Shown one piece after another: positions 1 through 4,954 of a stretch of 7,168 nt of DNA (position 1 is its first letter; each line of letters begins with the position of its first letter). The stretch comes from Chloroflexota bacterium. GTDB lineage: Bacteria; Chloroflexota; Anaerolineae; Anaerolineales; UBA4823. The position numbers and the translations under genes are program-made. Location: NCBI GenBank assembly GCA_017860725.1, contig JAGDMX010000119.1, positions 1 through 7,168 on the forward strand, given 5' to 3'. The notes under the pieces are model-generated. The model ran no database searches. It was given only the letters and a program-made list of their open reading frames with translations, and was not told the origin of the DNA.

Positions 1-1
1 G

Positions 2-469
2 GTCGTTGTCATGAATGCTGGCATGGTCGAGCAAATCGACATTCCCCAGGCAATTTATTACCGCCCGGCTTCCCTGTTTGTCGCTCGCTTTCTGGGGATG
101 TCGAATTTTCTACCAGGACAGCTTGAGAACAGTAAAGATGGTATGCGGGTTCTAACTGCCTTAGGCCATTATCCGCTGTCATTGAGTTCCATGGCTAACC
201 TGTCTGCCAACCCAGTAAGCCAGGACCCTGAAATTCCGGTGACTGTCTTGCTGCGACCGGATGCGCTCTACCTGGATCGGCATTTACCCTGCCAGATCAC
301 CGGGATTGTGCAGGAAGTCTCATTTCGGGGCCGTGACTGTCAGTTAATCGTCCTATCCGAAGGTATCTCGCTGGTATTGGAAATACCGATTAAGAAATCC
401 CCCCCAAAGGCGGGAGCTAAGGTGACACTGGGTTTTGATCCAGAAGAGGCTCTACTCGTATATACATAA
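2..469 (+). CDS. ABC transporter ATP-binding protein, C-terminal part with TOBE domain (5' partial)
   Basis: This is the end of an importer ATPase of the PotA/FbpC/MalK type; the nucleotide-binding core lies outside the window. The frame is open back to the window edge, so the ATG at 11 is internal. The first visible residues (VVVMNAGMVEQID, then an IYYRPASLFVARFLG stretch) match the usual end of the ATPase core, where the protein comments on the accessory position and P-x-x-I-Y-x-x-P helix. After that come NFLPG and a TOBE_2-like beta domain, with VTVLLRPDAL, VSFRGRDCQL and FDPEEALLVY in the expected order. The domain normally helps bind the transmembrane subunits and sometimes senses substrate. 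NFLPG is common in ferric-iron or related ABC ATPases, but the substrate cannot be told from this fragment. The gene ends in TAA just before the promoter of the sulfurtransferase gene, and I see no hairpin terminator after it. Confidence 0.9.
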   Translation, partial: VVVMNAGMVEQIDIPQAIYYRPASLFVARFLGMSNFLPGQLENSKDGMRVLTALGHYPLSLSSMANLSANPVSQDPEIPVTVLLRPDALYLDRHLPCQITGIVQEVSFRGRDCQLIVLSEGISLVLEIPIKKSPPKAGAKVTLGFDPEEALLVYT

Positions 470-477
470 GATATTTG

Positions 478-486
478 TGATATAAT
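478..486 (+). promoter_or_regulatory. Extended -10 promoter for the sulfurtransferase/DUF402 unit
   Basis: TGA followed directly by a perfect TATAAT (481-486) forms an extended -10 element 9 bases after the stop of the ABC gene. A transcript starting near 493 would have a leader of about 20 bases containing the GGAGG at 500-504. No good -35 hexamer is visible 16-18 bases upstream, which is tolerable for a TGn-type promoter. The surrounding 470-500 stretch is strongly AT-rich compared with the genes on each side. Confidence 0.55.
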
Positions 487-499
487 TAGTAATAATTTT

Positions 500-504
500 G
501 GAGG
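500..504 (+). promoter_or_regulatory. Ribosome binding site of the sulfurtransferase gene
   Basis: GGAGG lies 9 bases before the ATG at 514 and fixes this start codon. Confidence 0.8.
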
Positions 505-513
505 TAGTTTATT

Positions 514-1356
514 ATGGCTGGATTTGCACACCCTAATTATTTGGTAGAGACCGATTGGGTCGCAGAACATCTGAAAGATCCGCAGGTGCGTATGGTTGAG
601 TCTGACGAAGATTTGCTGCTCTATGAAACCGGTCATATTCCGGGGGCGGTTAAGGTTGACTGGTTTACCACCCTGCAGCACCCACTGCGGCGGGATTTTC
701 TGAGTGAGAGCGAGTTCGAAACGCTCTGTTCACAGCTTGGGATCGGCAACGACACAACCGTAGTCTTCTATGGCGATAAAAGCAACTGGTTTGCTTGCTA
801 CGCTTTGTGGTTGTTCCGCTATTATGGTCATGAAAAGCTTAAGATTATGAATGGCGGACGACTAAAGTGGACGCAGGAAAAGCGCCCACTTACCAAAGAA
901 AAGCCCACCTATCCACCAACTTCATACCGGGCAAAGAATCCAGATTTTTCTATCCGTGCCTTTCGAGACGATGTTTTCGACCAGATCAAAGAGCGCAAAC
1001 CGCTGGTCGATGTTCGCTCGCCCAAGGAATACACCGGCGAGCTGCTGCACATGGAAAACTACCCGCAGGAGGGCGCAAGCCGAGGTGGGCATATTCCTGG
1101 AGCGGTTAATATCCCCTGGGGGCAGGCAGTATACGAAGTGGATAGCACCTTTAAATCTGCTGAGGAGCTACGCCAGCTTTACGCCAGCCAGGGTATCACG
1201 CCCGATCAAGAAATAGTTGCTTACTGCCGGATTGGAGAGCGCAGCTCGCATACCTGGTTCGTACTGACCTATCTGTTAGGCTATCCGAATGTAAAGAACT
1301 ACGATGGCTCCTGGACAGAGTGGGGCAATCTGGTGAACGCTCCGATCGAAAAATAA
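514..1356 (+). CDS. Two-domain sulfurtransferase (thiosulfate/3-mercaptopyruvate sulfurtransferase, rhodanese family)
   Basis: A 280-residue tandem rhodanese enzyme, the normal length for the family. It moves sulfane sulfur from thiosulfate or 3-mercaptopyruvate to an acceptor such as cyanide or a thiol, probably in the cytoplasm because no signal peptide is present. The N-terminal domain (about 8-125) has the HIPGAV motif (41-46) but an inactive loop with Asp88 where a cysteine would sit. The C-terminal domain (about 145-275) has LVDVRSP (164-170), GGHIPGAVNIPW (191-202) and the catalytic loop CRIGERS with Cys238. That loop and the following SSHTWFVL and NYDGSWTE blocks resemble the actinobacterial CysA/SseA-type enzymes more than the CRKGVTA or CGSGVTA loops of classical rhodanese and mercaptopyruvate enzymes. 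This suggests thiosulfate use but does not prove it. The start is supported by GGAGG at 500-504. The DUF402 gene follows after 26 bases, so the two are probably co-transcribed. Confidence 0.93.
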   Translation: MAGFAHPNYLVETDWVAEHLKDPQVRMVESDEDLLLYETGHIPGAVKVDWFTTLQHPLRRDFLSESEFETLCSQLGIGNDTTVVFYGDKSNWFACYALWLFRYYGHEKLKIMNGGRLKWTQEKRPLTKEKPTYPPTSYRAKNPDFSIRAFRDDVFDQIKERKPLVDVRSPKEYTGELLHMENYPQEGASRGGHIPGAVNIPWGQAVYEVDSTFKSAEELRQLYASQGITPDQEIVAYCRIGERSSHTWFVLTYLLGYPNVKNYDGSWTEWGNLVNAPIEK

Positions 1357-1382
1357 TTCTGACGGGTCTATAGGAAAGTCCA

Positions 1383-1835
1383 GTGTCTACCAACCATCGA
1401 ACGATCACCGTACTCAAGCTGAACACGGAAAACCAGGTCACCTGGCGATACCAGGGACAGGTCATCGATGAACAGCCGGATCGCTTGACCCTGGAAGCAT
1501 ATTTTGACCGCGACGATGTCGAGTTCCATGGAATCTGGCTGCGCAAAGGCGACCGGTTCGTTGAGACCTATTTCACCAACCGTTGGTACAACATCTTCGA
1601 AATCCATGCGCGTGATGACGACACGCTGCGCGGCTGGTATTGCAACGTGGGCTCACCGGCAGAGATCGAGGGGGCTACCCTGTCGTATATTGATCTGGCA
1701 TTGGATCTGCTGGTCTACCCTGACCACCGGCAGGTAGTGCTGGATGAAGATGAGTTCGAGCGCCTGGATATTTCGCCTCAAGTCAAGCAGCAGGCAATCG
1801 ATGCCTTAGCAGCTTTACAAGAGCAGTTCAAGTAA
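1383..1835 (+). CDS. DUF402 family protein (FomD/Ntdp-like fold), GTG start
   Basis: A 150-residue soluble protein with the DUF402 hallmarks in order: RWYNIFEIH (67-75), GWYCNVGSP (84-92), SYIDLALDLLV (101-111) and VVLDEDEFE (118-126), ending in a helical tail. Studied relatives are metal-dependent phosphohydrolases: nucleoside tri- and diphosphatase Ntdp in firmicutes, and FomD, which hydrolyses a cytidylyl-phosphonate in fosfomycin synthesis. A nucleotide or nucleotide-conjugate hydrolase is therefore a reasonable guess, but the substrate is unknown. The motif usually seen as DLDLD reads DLALD here (Ala106), while Asp104 and Asp108 are kept. The start is a GTG with AGGA at 1372-1375, and no ATG fits this position. 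It lies 26 bases after the sulfurtransferase stop. The stop codon is inside the stem of the terminator at 1831-1867. Confidence 0.85.
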   Translation: MSTNHRTITVLKLNTENQVTWRYQGQVIDEQPDRLTLEAYFDRDDVEFHGIWLRKGDRFVETYFTNRWYNIFEIHARDDDTLRGWYCNVGSPAEIEGATLSYIDLALDLLVYPDHRQVVLDEDEFERLDISPQVKQQAIDALAALQEQFK

Positions 1836-1867
1836 AAAAATCCGCCACAAAGGCGGATTTTTTTACT
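1831..1867. terminator. Bidirectional rho-independent terminator
   Basis: A perfect 16-bp inverted repeat (1831-1846 and 1852-1867) surrounds a 5-base ACAAA loop. The core stem is TCCGCC/GGCGGA, flanked by seven A on the left and seven T on the right, so each strand presents a GC stem followed by a U tract. It terminates the sulfurtransferase-DUF402 unit from the left, and from the right the DUF4126/small-protein operon, whose last stop is at 1879. The TAA stop of the DUF402 gene (1833-1835) lies inside the left arm. Confidence 0.93.
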
Positions 1868-1878
1868 TCATATAACGA

Positions 1879-2088
1879 TCATCCCAGCAAGAGTGACAGC
1901 ACTGATCCTATGTTAAAAATTGCATCTCCGTAAGTCCAAAAATATCCCAAAATTCCCACAATGATAGCGCAGCAACAGAGCATTAAAAGCACAACAACAA
2001 TGATCACAATCCACAAGGCGGTATTCCGTTTTTTAGGTGGCGCGCTCACGATTTCGGGTTCAATGATGGTTTCCGTTGGATCGTCCAT
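1879..2088 (-). CDS. Small single-span membrane protein with CCC motif, function unknown
   Basis: A 69-residue protein I cannot assign to a named family. Residues 1-18 are acidic and proline-containing (DDPTETIIEPE), followed by PPKKRN (17-22), then one long hydrophobic span of about residues 24-50 that includes Cys38-Cys39-Cys40. A short, mostly hydrophobic C-terminus follows. The positive cluster before the span predicts a cytoplasmic N-terminus. No signal cleavage site is evident, and the cysteines do not form a lipobox. The gene looks real rather than a chance frame: it has GGGAG (2097-2102 on the complementary strand) 8 bases before the ATG, follows the DUF4126 gene by 21 bases, and runs into a proper terminator. 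Cysteine runs inside a span are compatible with palmitoyl-like modification, metal binding or tight helix packing; none of these can be decided here. Confidence 0.75.
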   Translation of the reverse strand: MDDPTETIIEPEIVSAPPKKRNTALWIVIIVVVLLMLCCCAIIVGILGYFWTYGDAIFNIGSVLSLLLG

Positions 2089-2109
2089 TCCGACATGCTC
2101 CCAGTTTAC

Positions 2110-2688
2110 TTAAGAATCCGCCGCAGCGCGTTTACGCTCGGCACGTCGCCAGAGCAGGTAGACCGCCCAGGCGGTGAAGATGATCACTGTTATGCCAATG
2201 ACGATCGGGATCACGATCGCTAAGACAGAAAGCACCGTAGCAATAAAATCCTCGATCATGCTGACCGGCGTATTACCAACCCCACCGGTTGTAGCGGTCA
2301 CCGCTGGACGGATGGCCACGGCTTTAACCGCGTGTACACTACCAGCCACCAGCAGCCCCGCTGCCATCGCCAGCACCGGATGAAGATCGGTGATCACATT
2401 GGCAGCCGCAGCAAACGCAATCGCTCCGGCCACAGGTCGTACAAAGGTCTGGATGGCATCGTTAACATGGTTGACTGCCGGAACCTTGTCAGCGAAAAAT
2501 TCAATCGCCGTGAGCAGAACCAGTAGGCCGATAATCCAGGGGCTTTCCAGGGTGTCAAAAGGCGGGTTCAGGTGAATTAAATCCGTATACCGCGACAACA
2601 GGGCCGTCACCAGCAATGGGATATAGGCGTTCAACCCAGCGCTGGCTGACAGGCCAAAGGCGGAGAAGATCCCGGTTAGGGCTTCCAT
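2110..2688 (-). CDS. DUF4126 family integral membrane protein
   Basis: A 192-residue membrane protein of unknown function whose sequence fits DUF4126. The N-terminal half has GLNAY (18-22), a hydrophobic segment at about 51-62, then the conserved EFFADKVP (63-70) and VNDAIQTFVRPVAGA (75-89). Alanine-rich membrane segments follow at about 86-100 and 105-125, then GNTPVSMIEDF (138-148), a strong terminal span (about 150-180), and a basic cytoplasmic-looking tail (RRAERKR). The conserved charged residues next to membrane segments (Glu63, Asp67, Lys68, Asp77, Arg84) hint at a transport or lipid-related role, but no activity is established for the family. The start is set by AAGGAG (complement of 2699-2704) 10 bases before the ATG. 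It is the first gene of a two-gene unit with the 69-residue protein. Confidence 0.85.
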   Translation of the reverse strand: MEALTGIFSAFGLSASAGLNAYIPLLVTALLSRYTDLIHLNPPFDTLESPWIIGLLVLLTAIEFFADKVPAVNHVNDAIQTFVRPVAGAIAFAAAANVITDLHPVLAMAAGLLVAGSVHAVKAVAIRPAVTATTGGVGNTPVSMIEDFIATVLSVLAIVIPIVIGITVIIFTAWAVYLLWRRAERKRAAADS

Positions 2689-2698
2689 GATGGTTCAG

Positions 2699-2704
2699 CT
2701 CCTT
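2699..2704 (-). promoter_or_regulatory. Ribosome binding site of the DUF4126 gene
   Basis: On the minus strand AAGGAG lies 10 bases before the ATG at 2688. It is the strongest Shine-Dalgarno match among the minus-strand genes and fixes the start. Confidence 0.75.
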
Positions 2705-2769
2705 TTATAAAGATCACAATTTCACACTTATATACGGTTGATTTGGAAATAAGTTTCCAGGTAAAACCC

Positions 2770-2775
2770 ATTATA
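2770..2775 (-). promoter_or_regulatory. Candidate -10 element for the DUF4126 operon
   Basis: The 135-base gap between the DUF2085 stop and the DUF4126 start is AT-rich and carries a perfect TATAAT on the minus strand. No convincing -35 hexamer is found 16-18 bases upstream of it, and a second AT-rich box (TATATA near 2730-2737) is an alternative. A 6-bp hairpin (TGGAAA/TTTCCA, 2744-2759, 4-base loop) lies between this box and the gene and would fall in its leader. It is not followed by a T run, so it is not a typical terminator. Confidence 0.35.
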
Positions 2776-2823
2776 TATGAATTCTCAGGAGGTTTGGTAT
2801 ATCCTTTAAAAGACATTACCATT

Positions 2824-3642
2824 TTATCCAAAATGGAACCCTTCCCAGCTACCCGTGAGAATAAAGCGTATCGCATCCAGCAGTGCGATCTGGATGAGAG
2901 CCACCCCGAACCCAGCGACCAGCGCCAGACTGAGCTGTTTCAGACTCTGGTAAGAATTCTCGCGGCGAAACACCATCAGCCAGATCATGGTATAGACCAT
3001 GGTAAGCAACACCAGCACGCCGGCTGCGCTGATCAGCGCCAGTGGGTATAGAATCGCTGGGATTCGGCTTAGTAACAATAAATCTAATAGGATTGCCAGA
3101 ATAACCAGACCCAAGAAGCTTCCCAGGCTATTCACGGCCGGTCGACGGTCTTCTACCTGCCAGACCGCCTGATGAAAGGCTGGGAAGAGTACCACGGCGA
3201 TGGCCAATCCCATCCCGGTACCGGTCGCCAGGCGCAGCCAATTTTGCGGAGTGTACACTGAAACCCAAGACGGGAATATCGAGAGAAACGAGTTGATCCC
3301 ATCCATAGCAAATGCGATTACAAAAATGCCCAAAACTACCAGGATAGGGCGTGGCGGCATCCCGCTTCGGCGAGGTGCTCGCCAGGCTTGATATGCCAGT
3401 CCCAGCATCGCTCCCAGATACATTCCAGAACAACGCGCACACAGCGGCAGCGGCCGATCTCCCAGGTGGAATGAGCGCAGGTCGATGCGATGGCAGACCG
3501 CATAACCAATTGCATCCGCCTTACCCAACAGGCCGGGAGGAGTATTTAATAACCAGCCGAACAATACTAATCCTACGGCGAGAAATACAATAGCTTTTAG
3601 GGTGACCGATGCAAAGTCACGGCTGACGATATCCGGGTCCAT
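2824..3642 (-). CDS. DUF2085 family polytopic membrane protein with CARC motif
   Basis: A 272-residue membrane protein with the DUF2085 signature: Cys50-His51, RSFHLGDRPLPLCARCSG (56-73, with Cys68 and Cys71) and then the membrane segment MYLGAMLG. The CH...CxRC arrangement looks like a metal or cofactor site at the membrane surface, but no function is established for the family. About six or seven membrane spans are visible: 13-33, about 73-86, 98-118 (with Asp114-Gly115), 138-156, 174-192, 195-225 and 237-262. The family core is usually the N-terminal half; the remainder here adds spans without a recognised domain. The ATG has no Shine-Dalgarno sequence, but a perfect TATAAT ends only 8 bases before it, so the transcript is probably leaderless. 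It is divergent from the DUF3048 lipoprotein gene. Confidence 0.85.
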   Translation of the reverse strand: MDPDIVSRDFASVTLKAIVFLAVGLVLFGWLLNTPPGLLGKADAIGYAVCHRIDLRSFHLGDRPLPLCARCSGMYLGAMLGLAYQAWRAPRRSGMPPRPILVVLGIFVIAFAMDGINSFLSIFPSWVSVYTPQNWLRLATGTGMGLAIAVVLFPAFHQAVWQVEDRRPAVNSLGSFLGLVILAILLDLLLLSRIPAILYPLALISAAGVLVLLTMVYTMIWLMVFRRENSYQSLKQLSLALVAGFGVALIQIALLDAIRFILTGSWEGFHFG

Positions 3643-3650
3643 TTATATGA

Positions 3651-3678
3651 ATTATAGGGGTTTTATAAAAAACCGCAA
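3651..3678 (-). promoter_or_regulatory. Promoter of the DUF2085 gene, probably giving a leaderless mRNA
   Basis: On the minus strand, TTGCGG (complement of 3673-3678) and a perfect TATAAT (complement of 3651-3656) are separated by 16 bases. Only 8 bases lie between the -10 box and the ATG at 3642, so initiation would fall at or within a base or two of the start codon. The -35 match is only TTG. Confidence 0.55.
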
Positions 3679-3709
3679 GCCAGTGTTGGCAATGACCGCT
3701 TATTGCGGT
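3672..3709. repeat. Short inverted repeat inside the divergent promoter region
   Basis: ACCGCAA (3672-3678) and TTGCGGT (3703-3709) are perfect inverted copies 24 bases apart. The left arm overlaps the -35 box of the DUF2085 promoter, and the right arm touches the first base of the -10 box of the lipoprotein promoter. A smaller GCCA-GTGT-TGGC palindrome (3679-3690) lies between them. The layout suits an operator, but arms of 7 bp can occur by chance. Confidence 0.3.
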
Positions 3710-3714
3710 ATGAT
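3686..3714 (+). promoter_or_regulatory. Sigma70-type promoter of the DUF3048 lipoprotein gene
   Basis: TTGGCA (3686-3691), a 17-base spacer and TATGAT (3709-3714) make a near-consensus housekeeping promoter. A start near 3721 gives a leader of about 30 bases that contains the GGAGAG at 3743-3748. It is the best-formed promoter in the window and points away from the DUF2085 promoter, with the two sets of boxes intermingled within about 65 bases. Confidence 0.7.
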
Positions 3715-3751
3715 AGTTTTCTCGACCAGGAAGCTGGAAATTGGAGAGCTA

Positions 3752-4954
3752 ATGAGCATCAAGAAGATTATTACCCTGGGGCTGTTGATCCTGGCGTTGA
3801 GCGCCTGCCAGCCGGCAACGTTGGTGGAAGTCGAAACACCTACTCAAGTGCCCAATACCCCTACGTCAACACAGACCCCTACAGAAACCATCACCCCAAC
3901 TGCGACAGAAACCCCACCTCCACCAACCGAGACCCCAACTGCCACACCGATCCCCCCACCTGTCGGTCCGTCGGACTTCCCGGCCGGTGTCAACCCCCTA
4001 ACCGGTTTGCAAGTGGATGATTCGGAGTTGTTACTTCGTCGCCCGGTTGCAGTGAAAATCCAAATGTTTCCCCGCGAAGGGCGACCGCCCTGGGGTGTAT
4101 CCGCTGCCGATATCGTATTCGATTACTACCAAAACGATGGCCTGACGCGCCTGAATGCCATTTTCTATGGGAATGACGCCGAACAAGTTGGCCCGATTCG
4201 CTCGGCGCGCCTGTTCGACCGCAACATCCTGGAAGGCTACAAAGCGATCCTGGTTTTCGGGGGTGCCTTTAGAACGGTCATGGATCACCTGTATGGCTCA
4301 GCTCAATGGGAGTACATGGTGATGGAGGGCAGCCAGAACTGCCCGCCGATGTGCCGGATCGAGCCGGAGAGCAATAATTACCTGATCACCAATACCCAAG
4401 ACCTGCACGAATATATTCAAGGCAAAGATCTTGAAGACGATCAGCAAAATCTGGATGGGATGACTTTCGACGCTCGAACGCCTGAAGGTGGTGAGCCCGG
4501 CAGTCAGCTCTATACGCGTTATTCCATCAGCTCGTACAACCGCTGGGATTATGAACCCAGCGCTGGGCGCTACCTGCGCTTCCAGGATACTCAGGAAGAT
4601 GAGGGCGAGGGCGAAGCCTACGCCCCGCTGACCGACCGTCTGACCGATGAGCAAATTGCAGCCGATAATGTGGTGGTGCTATTCCTGGGGCATAACGTCG
4701 ATCCTCCCTATGGTCCCCGTGTGATACAGATCGGCATGTTTGGGGAGGGCGATGCGGTCGCCTTCCGAGATGGAAGAGCATATAAAGTTCGCTGGCACCG
4801 CCCGGAAGGTAGCTCAGTCGTCTACTTGAAATTTCCGGATGACAGCTCTTATGCTTTCAAGCCCGGTACCACCTGGTTCCAGGTGGTTGGAACTTCATCG
4901 CCGGTGGAGCAGGAAGAAGAGGGTGTCTGGCGGATTAAGGCCACCATCCCGTAA
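3752..4954 (+). CDS. DUF3048 (YerB-like) secreted lipoprotein
   Basis: A 400-residue exported lipoprotein. It has a lipoprotein signal peptide (KK at 4-5, hydrophobic 6-16, lipobox LSAC with Cys19), then a Thr/Pro-rich linker of about residues 28-72, then the DUF3048 domain. The domain shows NPLTGL (81-86), RPVAVKI (97-103), AADIVFD (118-124), TRLNAIFYG (132-140) and VGPIRSARLFD (146-156). The C-terminal DUF3048 part covers about 255-400, including VRWHRP and TWFQVV. Bacillus YerB is the named relative; its biochemical role is not settled. Cys197 and Cys201 (CPPMC) are the only cysteines beyond the lipobox and could form a disulfide outside the cell. The chosen ATG at 3752 has GGAGAG five to eight bases upstream. 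The frame is open back to 3602, but that extension would place the promoter inside the gene and bury the signal peptide. The low-complexity linker is typical of Chloroflexota surface proteins. Confidence 0.9.
   Translation: MSIKKIITLGLLILALSACQPATLVEVETPTQVPNTPTSTQTPTETITPTATETPPPPTETPTATPIPPPVGPSDFPAGVNPLTGLQVDDSELLLRRPVAVKIQMFPREGRPPWGVSAADIVFDYYQNDGLTRLNAIFYGNDAEQVGPIRSARLFDRNILEGYKAILVFGGAFRTVMDHLYGSAQWEYMVMEGSQNCPPMCRIEPESNNYLITNTQDLHEYIQGKDLEDDQQNLDGMTFDARTPEGGEPGSQLYTRYSISSYNRWDYEPSAGRYLRFQDTQEDEGEGEAYAPLTDRLTDEQIAADNVVVLFLGHNVDPPYGPRVIQIGMFGEGDAVAFRDGRAYKVRWHRPEGSSVVYLKFPDDSSYAFKPGTTWFQVVGTSSPVEQEEEGVWRIKATIP
3836..3962 (+). repeat. Low-complexity Thr/Pro-coding stretch (linker of the lipoprotein)
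   Basis: Degenerate repeats of ACC/ACT/ACA and CCC/CCT/CCA codons encode a PT-rich spacer that tethers the DUF3048 domain away from the membrane anchor. The units are imperfect and vary in length, so this is a coding low-complexity tract and not a tandem satellite. Confidence 0.8.

Noticed and set aside
340..681. 113-residue minus-strand frame over the ABC/sulfurtransferase junction
   Set aside because: It crosses two real genes and their promoter on the opposite strand and has no domain signal.
2744..2759. TGGAAA/TTTCCA hairpin as terminator of the DUF2085 gene
   Set aside because: The stem is only 6 bp and AT-rich, and no T run follows on the minus strand; it is noted only as a possible leader hairpin.
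2676..2876. 66-residue minus-strand frame across the DUF2085/DUF4126 gap
   Set aside because: It overlaps the end of the DUF2085 gene in another frame, has no convincing ribosome site, and its composition looks random.
2743..3051. 102-residue plus-strand frame opposite the DUF2085 gene
   Set aside because: Mostly antisense to conserved DUF2085 coding sequence, with no recognisable domain. The AGGAGG near 2787-2792 is not correctly placed before an ATG.
3602..3751. Upstream in-frame extension of the lipoprotein gene by 50 residues
   Set aside because: It would contain the promoter and ribosome site, overlap the start of the divergent DUF2085 gene and bury the lipobox signal peptide; the ATG at 3752 is far better.
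3836..3962. Repeated ACC/CCC units as a possible CRISPR or satellite array
   Set aside because: There is no constant repeat length or spacer structure; the units encode a Thr/Pro linker in frame.
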